Shown piece after piece: positions 27,556 through 36,848 of a DNA stretch of 64,000 nt. The position numbers and the translations under genes were made by a program. Every line of letters begins with the position of its first letter. Position 1 is the stretch's first letter. Source of the stretch: an uncultured Kushneria sp. (GTDB lineage Bacteria; Pseudomonadota; Gammaproteobacteria; Pseudomonadales; Halomonadaceae); assembly GCF_947497025.1 (NCBI RefSeq), contig NZ_CANMFC010000006.1:248001-312000 (forward strand), given 5' to 3'. The notes under the pieces were generated by a model that was given only the letters and a program-made list of their open reading frames with translations, did no database searches and was not told where the DNA came from.

Positions 27556-29070
27556 TCATGAGACAAAGAGCCGATAGGCCGGATTATCGGTTTCATGCCA
27601 GTAGCGATAGCCGATGTCGTCAAGACGCTGTTCGAGCGTGGCGCAGTCTGTCTCGGGAACCTGCATGCCGATCAACACCCGACCATAGGCCGCGCCGTGG
27701 TTGCGATAGTGAAACAGGGAGATGTTCCAGCCGCCGGGTAGATGATTCAGGAAGTTCATCAGTGCCCCGGGACGCTCCGGAAATTCGAAACGATAAAGTC
27801 GCTCGCTGAAAGGCTCCTGCGGGCGGCCACCGCCAAGATGGCGGATGTGCAGCTTGGCCAGCTCGTTGTCAGTGAGATCCTCCACACTGTAGCCGGCCGC
27901 CTCGAGCTTTCGAACCACGTCAAGCCGATCCTCTCCACCGGGCTGCACCTGCACGCCGACAAAGATGTGGGCCTGGCGAGCGTCGGCATAGCGGTAGTTG
28001 AACTCGGTGACCATGCGCCGGCCCAGTGCCTTGCAAAACGCCTTGAAGCTACCGGGGCGCTCGGGGATGGTCACCGCCAGAATGGCCTCGCGCTGCTCCC
28101 CCAGCTCGGTACGTTCGGCAATGTGCTGCAAACGGTCAAAGTTGAGATTGGCGCCCGAGTTGATCGCAATCAGCGTTTTGTCCTGCACGCCTTCACGCTG
28201 GGCATATTTTTTGAGCCCGGCCAGCGACAGCGCCCCGGAAGTTTCGGAGACGGCACGAGTATCCTCGAAGATATCCTTGACCGCAGCACACATCTCATCG
28301 GTATTGACGGTGATGACTTCATCGACATGATGACGCAGGATTTCAAACGGCGCCTCGCCGATCTGGGACACGGCCACGCCCTCGGCGAACAGTCCGACCT
28401 GATCCAGCGTTACCCGTTCTCCGGCTTCAAGTGCGGCCTTGAGGCAGGCCGCATCCTCGGGCTCCACGCCGATCACCCGGATGTCCGGGCGCAGATACTT
28501 TATATAAGCTGCCATGCCCGCCAGCAGGCCACCGCCGCCGACCGGGGCAAACACCGCATCGATCGGGCCCTGATGCTGGCGCAGAATCTCCATGGCCACC
28601 GTCCCCTGACCGGCAATCACATCGGGATGATCAAAGGGCGGAATCCAGGCGTAGCCGTGCTCTTTCATCAGGGTCTGAGCATGCGTCAGCGCATCGTTGA
28701 AGGAATCTCCCTTGAGCACCACCTTCGCCCCCCGGGCACGCACGGCCGACACCTTGATCTCGGGCGTAATGCGCGGCATGACGATCGTGGCGTGAATGCC
28801 CATGCGCTTGGCCGCCAGCGATACCCCCTGGGCATGATTGCCGGCCGAGGCGGTAATGACCCCTTTCGCGCGCTGCTCGGCATCCAGCTGTGCCATGCAG
28901 TTGTAGGCGCCCCGAATCTTGAAGGAGTAGACCGGCTGCAGATCCTCACGCTTGAGGAGAACATGATTGCCCAGGCGCCTGGACATCTGCGGCATGTCGG
29001 AAAGGGGCGTTTCAACAGCCGCTTCATACACGCGGGCCTGAAGGATTCTCTTGGCGTAGGCTTCCAGCAT
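27556..29070 (-). CDS. ilvA: Threonine ammonia-lyase, biosynthetic
   Basis: PLP-dependent threonine dehydratase (504 residues), making 2-oxobutanoate for isoleucine. The PLP lysine is in the early SFKIRGAYN motif and the phosphate loop is GGGGLLAG. Two C-terminal ACT-like regulatory repeats follow (about residues 325-395 and 420-500), as in E. coli IlvA, implying isoleucine feedback control. The ATG at 29070 has AGGA at better spacing than the ATG two codons upstream (29076). It is divergent from rpiA, as in many gammaproteobacteria, with an exact parS site between them. Confidence 0.95.
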   Translation of the reverse strand: MLEAYAKRILQARVYEAAVETPLSDMPQMSRRLGNHVLLKREDLQPVYSFKIRGAYNCMAQLDAEQRAKGVITASAGNHAQGVSLAAKRMGIHATIVMPRITPEIKVSAVRARGAKVVLKGDSFNDALTHAQTLMKEHGYAWIPPFDHPDVIAGQGTVAMEILRQHQGPIDAVFAPVGGGGLLAGMAAYIKYLRPDIRVIGVEPEDAACLKAALEAGERVTLDQVGLFAEGVAVSQIGEAPFEILRHHVDEVITVNTDEMCAAVKDIFEDTRAVSETSGALSLAGLKKYAQREGVQDKTLIAINSGANLNFDRLQHIAERTELGEQREAILAVTIPERPGSFKAFCKALGRRMVTEFNYRYADARQAHIFVGVQVQPGGEDRLDVVRKLEAAGYSVEDLTDNELAKLHIRHLGGGRPQEPFSERLYRFEFPERPGALMNFLNHLPGGWNISLFHYRNHGAAYGRVLIGMQVPETDCATLEQRLDDIGYRYWHETDNPAYRLFVS

Positions 29071-29139
29071 TCTCATATCCTGGGCAGTGACTTGAGGGCG
29101 GTGCTGCAGGGCACCGGGTCACATGGCACGCGCGCCCGA

Positions 29140-29155
29140 TGTTTCACGTGAAACA
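29140..29155. other. parS site, exact consensus
   Basis: TGTTTCACGTGAAACA matches the canonical 16-bp ParB binding palindrome at every base. It lies in the divergent ilvA-rpiA intergenic region. Confidence 0.88.
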
Positions 29156-29263
29156 AAAAAACCGGAGGCGGGAAAAGCGCATGTAACAATCGACAGTGCC
29201 TGCCGTACTGTCCATGATACGCTTGATGGGCCGCTGTAGAACATCATCAGATTCGGAGACACC

Positions 29264-29944
29264 ATGACATCCCAGGACCAGTCAGAGCTCAAGAAGGCGG
29301 TGGCGCAGGCAGCCGTACAGGAAATTCGTTCGACCCTGCGCCGCGATACCGTGCTGGGTGTGGGCTCGGGTTCGACCGTCAACCTTTTTATCGAGGCCCT
29401 GGCACCACTTCGCGACGAGTTCGCCGGCGCCGTTGCAAGCTCAACGGAAACCGAGCGCCGACTCAAGGCCGCCGGTATCGAGGTGTTTGATCTTAATCAG
29501 GCTGGCACACTAAGTGTCTATGTCGATGGTGCTGACGAAATCGATAATGATTTCGCCATGATCAAGGGGGGGGGCGCGGCCCTGACCCGGGAAAAGATCG
29601 TGGCCGCCTGCGCCAGACAGTTTATCTGTATTGCCGACGGCTCCAAGCTGGTCCGCCAGCTGGGCGGTTTTCCGCTGCCGGTCGAGGTCATCCCCATGGC
29701 GCGCTCGTATGTGGCGCGTGAAATGGTCAAGCTGGGGTTCAGCCCCGTTTATCGTCAGGGCGTCGTGACCGACAACGGCCATCAGATCATCGACCTTTAT
29801 GATCAGCTCATCGATGATGCGCAGGACCTTGAAACACGGATCAATCAGATTGCGGGGGTCGTGACCAATGGTCTGTTTGCGCACCGGGGCGCTGACCTGC
29901 TCTTGCTGGGTACCGCTGAGGATGTTCAACGTCTGACACCCTGA
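29264..29944 (+). CDS. rpiA: Ribose-5-phosphate isomerase A
   Basis: RpiA (226 residues), interconverting ribose 5-phosphate and ribulose 5-phosphate in the pentose phosphate pathway. Motifs are the phosphate loop [19 protein letters not shown], the active-site VDGADEID and [12 protein letters not shown]. Length matches E. coli RpiA (219) closely. The stop lies inside a tandem array of an 8-bp unit (29933-29956). Confidence 0.95.
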   Translation: MTSQDQSELKKAVAQAAVQEIRSTLRRDTVLGVGSGSTVNLFIEALAPLRDEFAGAVASSTETERRLKAAGIEVFDLNQAGTLSVYVDGADEIDNDFAMIKGGGAALTREKIVAACARQFICIADGSKLVRQLGGFPLPVEVIPMARSYVAREMVKLGFSPVYRQGVVTDNGHQIIDLYDQLIDDAQDLETRINQIAGVVTNGLFAHRGADLLLLGTAEDVQRLTP

Positions 29945-29956
29945 CACCCTGACACC
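29933..29956 (+). repeat. Three tandem copies of an 8-bp unit at the rpiA stop
   Basis: CTGACACC is repeated three times head to tail, covering the last codons and stop of rpiA. Because the unit is not a multiple of three, gain or loss of a copy would change the last residues of RpiA. Confidence 0.85.
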
Positions 29957-29998
29957 CGCACCCTTGACCCCACCGCTTCTCCCGCCACTGCCTGACCT

Positions 29999-30026
29999 GG
30001 TCGTAAGTTACCAAAAGCTTACGACC
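29999..30026. promoter_or_regulatory. 9-bp inverted repeat upstream of a sigma70-like promoter
   Basis: GGTCGTAAG and CTTACGACC form a perfect inverted repeat with a 10-bp spacer. It lies about 20 bp upstream of a -35-like hexamer. It could be an operator or activator site, or a hairpin after rpiA, though no U-tract follows. Confidence 0.4.
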
Positions 30027-30045
30027 CATTGCCGTTCAACAACAC

Positions 30046-30074
30046 TTGATCACATTTTAACCGCAGAATATTAC
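30046..30074 (+). promoter_or_regulatory. Candidate sigma70 promoter
   Basis: TTGATC (30046-30051) and TATTAC (30069-30074) are separated by 17 bp, a good fit to sigma70 spacing. It would drive the hypothetical gene at 30242 with a leader of about 160 nt. Confidence 0.45.
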
Positions 30075-30241
30075 CCTCGTTTATCACTATTATCTGCACG
30101 CCATGGTTCCGCTGCATCCATCAGGGGATGCCCGGCCGTAACGTTGATGGAACCTGTCGTGAGCGTGTCATGACATGGCGGATCCTTGGGGGCCATCAAG
30201 ACGTCTCATCTCAAGCGTGTAATGATAAAAAAGGGTTCAGC

Positions 30242-30595
30242 ATGCGACAGAGCAGTGATCTTTCCGCCCGGTCAAATACGCCGGCCTCCCTGCATCAGCT
30301 GCGCCGAGCGCTGCTGGAGGCCCATGATGCGCTGGGCATTGAAGGCGTTCGCGTTAGAGGCACTGACCACTCCCTGTATTTCGAACTGGCACACAGTGAA
30401 ACGATCAGGCCACTGATGAGTGTCTGGTTCAACGTTGAGCGGCACCAGTATACGCTGATGTGTCGCACCACCATTCTTGACCCCGGTCGCCCCATGAGCG
30501 ACACCCGTGCCCGCCTGGCCGAATATCTCAGTCACCATGCCTGTCAGCTCGGCTGGCGTCAGGCCTCAGCTCTGAAACACCAGCCCCGACACTAG
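30242..30595 (+). CDS. Hypothetical protein, 117 residues
   Basis: A soluble-looking protein without signal peptide or membrane helix and not recognised as a known family. It starts with a Ser-rich segment. The middle (VRVRGTDHSLYFELAH, then SVWFNVERHQYTL) looks like a small alpha/beta fold, and the C-terminal helix is rich in His/Gln. ATG 30242 has AAGGG upstream; the longer frame to 30128 is not supported. A candidate promoter lies upstream. Its last four bases overlap the stop of waaA on the other strand. Confidence 0.6.
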   Translation: MRQSSDLSARSNTPASLHQLRRALLEAHDALGIEGVRVRGTDHSLYFELAHSETIRPLMSVWFNVERHQYTLMCRTTILDPGRPMSDTRARLAEYLSHHACQLGWRQASALKHQPRH

Positions 30596-31902
30596 CGTCC
30601 GCTGCCCGGCTGCCGGTCATCTGCCAGCGGCCAGGGCTCGTGCAGCTCGCGGGCCCGAATCAATTTCCCCAGATAGTCCCGGGTATGTCCCAGCGCCCCG
30701 CGATTGGCTTCCACCACTGCCAGAGCGTTGCGCCCCAGCGTGTCCCGGCGCGTCTCGTCGAGCATCAACGACACCAGCGTCTCGCCCAGCATGCCGGCGC
30801 TGCTTACTTCAACCCGAGCGCAGGCCTCATCCAGCGTGGCGACCACATCGCCCAGGCTCGACAGTGAAGGGCCGCTGACGACCGGCAGCCCCAGCGCGGC
30901 CGGTTCCAGCAGATTGTGCCCGCCGATGTCGACCAGTGAGCCGCCGACAAAGGCAATATCACCCACCGCATAGAGCATCATCAGCTCGCCCATGGTGTCG
31001 CCCAGATAGACCCGAGTGTCCCGTTCGACGAGCGCGTTCTCACTGCGCCGAGCCACCGACATGCCCCTGTCAAGACACAGCTCGGCCACCTCGTCAAAGC
31101 GCTGGGGATGACGGGGCACCAGAATCAGCAGTGCCTCGGGAAAGCGTGCCAGCACGCGCTCATGGGCGGCCAGAAGCTGTGACTCTTCTCCCTCGTGGGT
31201 GGAGCCCGCCACCCAGACCGGGCGATCACCAATGAGTTTACGCAGCGCATCGGCTTTATCGAAAACCCCTTCATCGACGTGCAGGTCGTACTTGAGCGCG
31301 CCGGTCACGTTGAGGCGTCGCGCCGATACGCCGAGTGCGCGAAAGCGCTTGGCATCCTCGGCGGACTTGGCGCCCACCCAGGCCAGCCGGCGGATCGCCT
31401 CCCCCATCAGTTTTGAAAAACGCTGATAGCGGGCAAAACCGCGCTCGGTAATGCGGGCATTGACGATGGTGACCGGAATACCTGCCATTGCGCAGGCATA
31501 AATCAGATTGGGCCAGATTTCGGTCTCGACGATGATGGCGATTTCAGGCGCCAGCCGCTGCACGAAGCGTCGGGTCGCACCAGGAAAATCCAGCGCCACG
31601 AAATGATGTGTCACCAGATCACCAAACAGCGTCTGCACCTGGCGTGCACCGGTAGCAGTCATGGTGGTCACGACCACCCGGTGTTCGGGATAGTCATCGA
31701 TCAGCGAGCGGATCAGCGGCCGGGCGGTGACCACCTCCCCCACGGAGGCGGCGTGTACCCACAGCACACGCTCGTCCTGATAGGACGGAATACGTCCCAG
31801 CCGCTCGCCGCGAGGATGATCCTCCAGACGCTCACGGCGTAGACGACGCCAGATCAGCGGAGACAGCGCATACAACAGAGCCGAGTAGAGACGTCTTCCC
31901 AC
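30592..31902 (-). CDS. waaA: 3-deoxy-D-manno-octulosonic acid transferase
   Basis: Kdo transferase WaaA (436 residues), adding Kdo to lipid IVA at the inner face of the inner membrane. An N-terminal membrane anchor (RRLYSALLYALSPLIW) is followed by the GT30 fold with WVHAASVGE, a catalytic Glu in ETEIWPNL, ASTHEGEE, PRHPQRF and GDTMGEL. The C-terminal VGGSLVDIGGHN also fits. The likely start is GTG 31902, seven bases after hldE, with AGGAG ten bases upstream; this gives the normal N-terminus. The frame extends to 31986 into hldE but that part is not conserved. Whether it adds one or two Kdo is unknown; the kdkA nearby suggests one. Confidence 0.94.
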   Translation of the reverse strand: MGRRLYSALLYALSPLIWRRLRRERLEDHPRGERLGRIPSYQDERVLWVHAASVGEVVTARPLIRSLIDDYPEHRVVVTTMTATGARQVQTLFGDLVTHHFVALDFPGATRRFVQRLAPEIAIIVETEIWPNLIYACAMAGIPVTIVNARITERGFARYQRFSKLMGEAIRRLAWVGAKSAEDAKRFRALGVSARRLNVTGALKYDLHVDEGVFDKADALRKLIGDRPVWVAGSTHEGEESQLLAAHERVLARFPEALLILVPRHPQRFDEVAELCLDRGMSVARRSENALVERDTRVYLGDTMGELMMLYAVGDIAFVGGSLVDIGGHNLLEPAALGLPVVSGPSLSSLGDVVATLDEACARVEVSSAGMLGETLVSLMLDETRRDTLGRNALAVVEANRGALGHTRDYLGKLIRARELHEPWPLADDRQPGSGR

Positions 31903-31909
31903 GAGGGCG

Positions 31910-33364
31910 CTACTCCTGTTCGCTGCGACGCGCACTGCGCGAGACGATTGCGCTGATGGTGCCGGTCGTGGACAGGCCTTCTTCAAAGTTCAGCACCCGC
32001 ACTTCGCCGCCGTTGGCCATGACGGCCTCACCGCCGGCAATCTCCTCGACGCGATAATCGCCGCCCTTGACCAGCACATCCGGCAGCACGGTACCAATCA
32101 GCTCGGCCGGGGTATCCTCGCCAAAGGGCACGACCCAGTCCACGGCACGCAGGCCGGCCAGCACCGCCATGCGATGCGCCAGCGGCGTGATCGGGCGGCC
32201 CTCGCCCTTGAGCCGCGTGACCGAGGCGTCATCGTTGACGGCCACGATCAAACGATCACCCTGAGCGCGCGCCTGCTCCAGATAGCTGACATGACCGGCA
32301 TGCAGCAGATCGAAGCAGCCGTTGGTCATGACAATGCGCTCACCGCGGGCCTGAGCCGCGCGTACGGCGGCCGTCAGAGTATCGACATCGATCACGCCGT
32401 GTCCGGCAGCCACGCCATGATCGGCACTCAACGCCGCCTCGATCTCGGCCACCGACACCGTGGCGGTGCCGGGCTTGGCGACCACCAGCCCGGCGGCCAG
32501 GTTGGCCATCGCCATGGCATCCGGCAGGCTCTGCCCCGCTGCCAGCGAAAGCCCCAGCACGCCGATCACCGTATCGCCGGCGCCGGTCACGTCAAAGACT
32601 TCCTGGGCCCGGGTCGGCAGGTGCAGCGGTGGATGGCCTTCACGAATCAGCGTCATGCCGCGCTCGCTGCGGGTAATCAATAGCGCCTCGAGTTCGAGCT
32701 CGGCGCGCAGCGCTTCCCCGCGCGAGGTCAGTGCTTCCTCGCTGTGGCAACGTCCGACCACGGTCTCGAACTCGCTTAAATTGGGGGTAATGATGCTCGC
32801 CCCCCGATAGCGGTGAAAATCGCTGCCCTTGGGATCGATCAATACCCGCTTGCCGGCGCGTCGGCCGGCATCGATCAGCGCCTGCACCTGCGCCAGCGTC
32901 CCCTTGCCGTAATCGGACAGGATCATCAGGTCCGTATCGACCAGCGCTTCACTGACCTGATTCATCATGGCATCGGTATTGACCTCCTCGAGCGAGGACT
33001 CGAAGTCCAGCCGGATCAGCTGCTGATTGCGACTCATCACCCGCAGCTTGGTGATGGTGGGGATCTCGGGGCTGCGCTGAAAGCGCGAGGTAATCCCGGC
33101 GCGGGCCAGCAGATCATCCAGAATGGCGGCATTGTCATCGCAGCCGATCAGCCCGGAGAGCGTCACCTGCGCGTTCAGTGCGGCAATATTGAGCGCCACG
33201 TTGGCCGCGCCACCCGGTCGATCCTCGCTGTCATCAACCCGCACCACCGGCACCGGCGCCTCGGGCGAAATCCGGGAGGTCGGGCCGTGCCAGTAGCGAT
33301 CGAGCATGACATCGCCGACCACCGTGACGCGGGCGCCGGCCAGCAGGGCAGGATCAAACATCAT
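31910..33364 (-). CDS. hldE: Bifunctional heptose kinase/adenylyltransferase
   Basis: HldE (484 residues), with two ADP-heptose synthesis steps. The N-terminal PfkB-type kinase (about 1-320) has [18 protein letters not shown] and the GAGDTVIG motif. The C-terminal cytidylyltransferase-fold domain (about 345-484) has [13 protein letters not shown] with the HxGH nucleotide site. Start ATG 33364 has GGGGAG six bases before it. It overlaps the upstream heptosyltransferase by 11 bases. Its partner gmhB is at 54991 and hldD at 40829 in this window, so the route from the bisphosphate on is complete apart from gmhA. Confidence 0.95.
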   Translation of the reverse strand: MMFDPALLAGARVTVVGDVMLDRYWHGPTSRISPEAPVPVVRVDDSEDRPGGAANVALNIAALNAQVTLSGLIGCDDNAAILDDLLARAGITSRFQRSPEIPTITKLRVMSRNQQLIRLDFESSLEEVNTDAMMNQVSEALVDTDLMILSDYGKGTLAQVQALIDAGRRAGKRVLIDPKGSDFHRYRGASIITPNLSEFETVVGRCHSEEALTSRGEALRAELELEALLITRSERGMTLIREGHPPLHLPTRAQEVFDVTGAGDTVIGVLGLSLAAGQSLPDAMAMANLAAGLVVAKPGTATVSVAEIEAALSADHGVAAGHGVIDVDTLTAAVRAAQARGERIVMTNGCFDLLHAGHVSYLEQARAQGDRLIVAVNDDASVTRLKGEGRPITPLAHRMAVLAGLRAVDWVVPFGEDTPAELIGTVLPDVLVKGGDYRVEEIAGGEAVMANGGEVRVLNFEEGLSTTGTISAIVSRSARRSEQE

Positions 33365-34457
33365 GAGGGGCTCCCCCGGTCGACTTTTCATGGTCGGCGG
33401 TCAGTGCCAGCAGCGCATCAAGCCGGTTGATGACATCCTCGAAGGTAATCAGTGACATCGCATCCTCATGGCGTACGCGGGTGCCCCAGACGATCTGGTC
33501 CAGAGGCTTGTGCAGATAGGTGGCCACGGCATCGGGATAGCGGTTGACGACGTGTTCGCGCCAGCACCAGGGGGCGGCGCGCTCGGGATTGGTCGTGGCA
33601 AAGAGCCCCAGAACCGGCGTATTCATTGCATTGGCCATGTGGACCGGCCCGGAATCGGGCGCAATCACCATGCGTGCCTCATCGATCATGGCCAAAAGCC
33701 CCTTGAGCGAGGTGCGTCCCAGCAGGTTGACCGGCACGGCCTCGTTGAGTCCGGCGGCGATGCGCTCGCACATTTCGACTTCCTGAGCACTGGTGCCGCC
33801 GGTCAGGAAAGTGGTCAGGCCGTGGTGGCGCCAGGCGTGCTCGATCACGGCGGCGTAGCCTTCGGCCGACCAGTTGCGAAAGTTGCGAAGCCGCGGACTG
33901 GCACACGGACTGATCACCAGCGCCGGTCGACCGGCCAGAAACTGGCGGGCTTCCTCCCGGGCAGCGTCCGGCAACGGGATTCCCCACTCGAGCCGATCAT
34001 CGTCAACGCCCAGCTCACGGGCAAAATCCATGAAGGACTCGAGCACATGAGCATGCGGATGCGGACTGAGCTGGCGGTTGGTAAACCAGGTCTGCCAGTC
34101 CTTGGCGCGGGCGCGATCATAGCCCAGGCGCACGCGGGCCTTGAGCCCCAGCGAAAGCATGCTGGCGCGAATGGACTGCTGCATGTGCAACAGCACGTCA
34201 AAGGGCGTATCACGCAGCTCGCGCCAGATGTTGCGCATGCCGGCAAGTCCGGTGGACTTGTCATACACCACGAACTCGACCCCGGCGAGGCCGGCCAGTA
34301 AACTGTGCTCCCCCCGACCGATGATCCAGGTGATTCGGGCGTCAGGCCACTGGCGCTGCAACGCCCGAACGGTCGGTACGAGATTGCAGACATCGCCGAG
34401 TGCGGATAACCGCAATACACAGATATGCGCGGGTTGCGCGGGCAAAGGATGCTTCAT
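33354..34457 (-). CDS. Glycosyltransferase family 9 heptosyltransferase, OpsX-like
   Basis: GT9 lipopolysaccharide heptosyltransferase (367 residues). The N-terminus [19 protein letters not shown] and the C-terminal ADP-heptose site [13 protein letters not shown] are visible. The segment following, with [14 protein letters not shown], recalls OpsX of Haemophilus and Pasteurella, which adds the first heptose to phosphorylated Kdo; assignment is from remembered similarity. The presence of kdkA next to it fits, since OpsX acts on Kdo phosphate. ATG 34457 lies on the CATG shared with the divergent kdkA start. It is the first gene of a likely opsX-hldE-waaA operon. Confidence 0.85.
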   Translation of the reverse strand: MKHPLPAQPAHICVLRLSALGDVCNLVPTVRALQRQWPDARITWIIGRGEHSLLAGLAGVEFVVYDKSTGLAGMRNIWRELRDTPFDVLLHMQQSIRASMLSLGLKARVRLGYDRARAKDWQTWFTNRQLSPHPHAHVLESFMDFARELGVDDDRLEWGIPLPDAAREEARQFLAGRPALVISPCASPRLRNFRNWSAEGYAAVIEHAWRHHGLTTFLTGGTSAQEVEMCERIAAGLNEAVPVNLLGRTSLKGLLAMIDEARMVIAPDSGPVHMANAMNTPVLGLFATTNPERAAPWCWREHVVNRYPDAVATYLHKPLDQIVWGTRVRHEDAMSLITFEDVINRLDALLALTADHEKSTGGAPHDV

Positions 34458-35178
34458 GCGGATGATGACTTCCCGAAAAGCGAATGCGCACATTCTATAT
34501 GATGCTCAAACGGCCCCACAAACCGGCCAGCCGGCGCTGATGCCCGAACACTTCACCGGCGCCTGGTGGCGCTCGCGTGATGCCGTCACCGGACAGGCAC
34601 CCGGACGCGGTGAAAGCCTGTTCGTGCAGGCCGGTGATCAGGCATGGGTGCTGCGTCATTATCGCCGCGGCGGCCTTGTTGCACGCTTGAGCGCCGAGCA
34701 TTATGTCTGGACAGGCCCTGAGCGCAACCGCGCCTTTCGCGAATGCCGGCTGCTGGCCACCCTGTTTGAGCGCGGACTGGCGGTACCGCAACCGATCGGC
34801 GCCTGTGCCTGGCGGACCGGGGCGCTCTATCAGGCCGCCCTCATCACCCGGCGTATCGATGGCGCGCAACCGCTGGCCTCGCTGGTCCAGACCCCTCAGG
34901 CTGCTACCCATCATGACGCGCTGCTGACAGCGTGTGGCCGCATGATCCGTCGTTTTCATGACGAAGGGCTTGACCATGTCGATCTCAATGCCCGCAACAT
35001 TCTGATCGATGATCAGGAAACGCCCTGGCTGATCGACCTGGACCGTTGCCGATTACGCCGCGCAGGTCGCTGGCAGGCGGACAATCTTGCACGTCTTGAG
35101 CGTTCTCTGGAAAAGTTTGCGCCCGGACAGGCCAAAACCCTCATGGCCCCCATCAACCACGGATACCAATCGAGTTAG
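34456..35178 (+). CDS. kdkA: 3-deoxy-D-manno-octulosonic acid kinase
   Basis: KdkA (240 residues), phosphorylating position 4 of Kdo in lipopolysaccharide. The eukaryote-like kinase fold shows the N-lobe LRHYRRGGLVARLS, the catalytic DHVDLNARNILID and the metal-binding LIDLDRC. ATG 34456 has AGGA upstream and gives a length like H. influenzae KdkA. ATGs at 34462 and 34465 are close alternatives. The start codon overlaps, on the opposite strand, the start of the opsX-like gene. It is followed three bases later by a PbgA-like membrane gene. Confidence 0.92.
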   Translation: MRMMTSRKANAHILYDAQTAPQTGQPALMPEHFTGAWWRSRDAVTGQAPGRGESLFVQAGDQAWVLRHYRRGGLVARLSAEHYVWTGPERNRAFRECRLLATLFERGLAVPQPIGACAWRTGALYQAALITRRIDGAQPLASLVQTPQAATHHDALLTACGRMIRRFHDEGLDHVDLNARNILIDDQETPWLIDLDRCRLRRAGRWQADNLARLERSLEKFAPGQAKTLMAPINHGYQSS

Positions 35179-35181
35179 ATC

Positions 35182-35919
35182 ATGCCTCGTTCAAGTGAAG
35201 ATTCCCTGCGGTTTAGACTACGCGCCACGGCCTTTTTTGCCCTCTTTAACCTGATTTTCATATGGCTGCTGTCGCTGCGCTATCTGCCGATCGTCCAGAT
35301 GCCCCAGGAGGGGATGGGCATCCTCTGGCTGGCCTGCGCCTGGCTGGGCGGCTTTGGCACCCTGGCCGTGGCGATCTGGCTGCTGCCGGCAGTGCTGTCG
35401 CTGTTTTTGAAGCGTCGCATGCTGATCTGGCCATGTGCCGTGCTGGGCACGCTGGGGCTGGGCGCGCTGTGGATGGACACCCGGATATTCAGCGCCGTCG
35501 GCGAGCATCTGGTGGCTCTGTCGGGTGACAACAAGCCGGTGCTGTCCATCGCACAGTGGACCATCACCGGTGGTGGCGTTGTGCTGATCGCTCTGGTCGA
35601 GCTGTGGCTCTCCTGGCGCATCATGGCCCGCGCGCGACGCATCACCTTCCCGGTCTGGAGTCTGGTGCTGCTGATGCCGGTACTGTTGATGGCAAGCGTG
35701 GGCATCGATATCGCCACCGACACCGATCAGACCGCCGTTCTCCATCCGCAGGACAGCGACAGCCAAACGCTGATGGGCGAGCCCGCCACCCCGGTACCCG
35801 AGGCCCGTGAAGCCGCCACCCAGCGCGACCGGAACGACGGACCGGCCATCGATGACAGCGTTGACCCGACCGAACGTGATACCACCGCCCTCCCCAATGA
35901 CGAGGAGGAGAACCCATGA
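35182..35919 (+). CDS. Five-helix membrane protein like the N-terminal domain of PbgA/YejM (no periplasmic domain)
   Basis: Integral membrane protein, 245 residues, with five predicted helices (about 15-35, 47-76, 80-98, 126-147, 154-176). The N-terminal pattern FFALFN...RYL and the MDTRIF...HL segment resemble the membrane domain (DUF3413) of PbgA/YejM/LapC of E. coli. That protein signals lipopolysaccharide level to LapB/FtsH. PbgA continues into a large sulfatase-like periplasmic domain; here only an acidic 70-residue tail follows. It lies three bases after kdkA and overlaps the next glycosyltransferase by four, so it is embedded in the core operon. The homology call is from memory and moderate; the operon position is direct. 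Confidence 0.65.
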   Translation: MPRSSEDSLRFRLRATAFFALFNLIFIWLLSLRYLPIVQMPQEGMGILWLACAWLGGFGTLAVAIWLLPAVLSLFLKRRMLIWPCAVLGTLGLGALWMDTRIFSAVGEHLVALSGDNKPVLSIAQWTITGGGVVLIALVELWLSWRIMARARRITFPVWSLVLLMPVLLMASVGIDIATDTDQTAVLHPQDSDSQTLMGEPATPVPEAREAATQRDRNDGPAIDDSVDPTERDTTALPNDEEENP

Positions 35920-36725
35920 ACATGACGGCCACCTCACGCACGCCGATCACCGGTGTGGTGATCACGCTCAATGAAGCAGCGAACATCGAGGCCTGCCTGG
36001 CCTCACTGGCGCGCGTGTGCGATGAGCTGATCGTGGTGGATTCGGGTTCCACGGATGACACCTGCGCGCTCGCTCGAGCCTTCGGTGCCCGGGTGATCGA
36101 GCAGCCCTATCTGGGCGACGGGCCGCAGAAGAACGTGGGTCCAAAGGCCGCTACCCATCGCTGGGTGCTGTCGCTGGACGCCGATGAGCGTCTGACCGAG
36201 CAGGCCGTGAGCACGGTACAGGCGCTGTCGCTTTCAACCACCGAGCATGATGGCTTTGCCCTGCGCCGACGCAATTTTATCGGCTCACGCTGGGTGAAGC
36301 GCTGCGGCTGGTATCCCGATTACTGCCTCCGGCTTTTTGACCGCGAGCGCACGGGCTTTTCCGAGTCGCGCCAGCACTCAAGCGTTCAGGCCAGCCACCC
36401 CGCGCGTCTGGACGCCGATATCGAGCACTACTCCTTTGCCAATCTGGCCGAGCTCTTCACCAAGGCCGGCGGCCGATTCTCTACCCGCGCCGCCAAGATC
36501 ATGTATCTCAAGGGCAAAAAAGTGAACGCTTGCTCACCGTTTATCCACGGTGCCAACGCCTTTGTGCGCAAGTATCTGTTTCAGCGTGGCTTCATGGCAG
36601 GGCCTGATGGCCTGTCGGTATCGCTGTCGGCAGGCGTCAATGCCTATCTGAAGTACGCCAAGCTGCTGGAGTTTCAGCGCGACCCGCAGGTGCGTGAGCG
36701 CGAGGACTTCAACCGGGTCTGGTAA
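35916..36725 (+). CDS. Glycosyltransferase family 2, WaaE/KdtX-like
   Basis: GT-A glycosyltransferase (269 residues) of the WaaE/KdtX type, which adds a beta-1,4-glucose to the first heptose in several core oligosaccharides. VVITLNEAANIE at the start, VDSGSTDDT, the DxD-like LDADE and a middle RWVKRCGWYPD segment are visible. The C-terminal GGRFSTRAAK...KVNA pattern is typical of the family. The start overlaps the upstream membrane gene by four bases (ATGA), indicating coupling. Donor and acceptor are inferred from the family only. Confidence 0.86.
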   Translation: MNMTATSRTPITGVVITLNEAANIEACLASLARVCDELIVVDSGSTDDTCALARAFGARVIEQPYLGDGPQKNVGPKAATHRWVLSLDADERLTEQAVSTVQALSLSTTEHDGFALRRRNFIGSRWVKRCGWYPDYCLRLFDRERTGFSESRQHSSVQASHPARLDADIEHYSFANLAELFTKAGGRFSTRAAKIMYLKGKKVNACSPFIHGANAFVRKYLFQRGFMAGPDGLSVSLSAGVNAYLKYAKLLEFQRDPQVREREDFNRVW

Positions 36726-36848
36726 TTCCTCCCCTGCTGCGGCGACGATGGGGTTACCCGATCGACGCCGTTTTGCATCATCACTGGCCCTGCTGCCCCT
36801 TCATGCGCCACCCTTGGCCCATCGATTCCTTTACAGGTGAGTGATCCC

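Noticed and set aside
27742-29151. 469-codon open frame on the plus strand
   Set aside because: It is entirely antisense to ilvA and has no family motifs; a GC-rich shadow frame.
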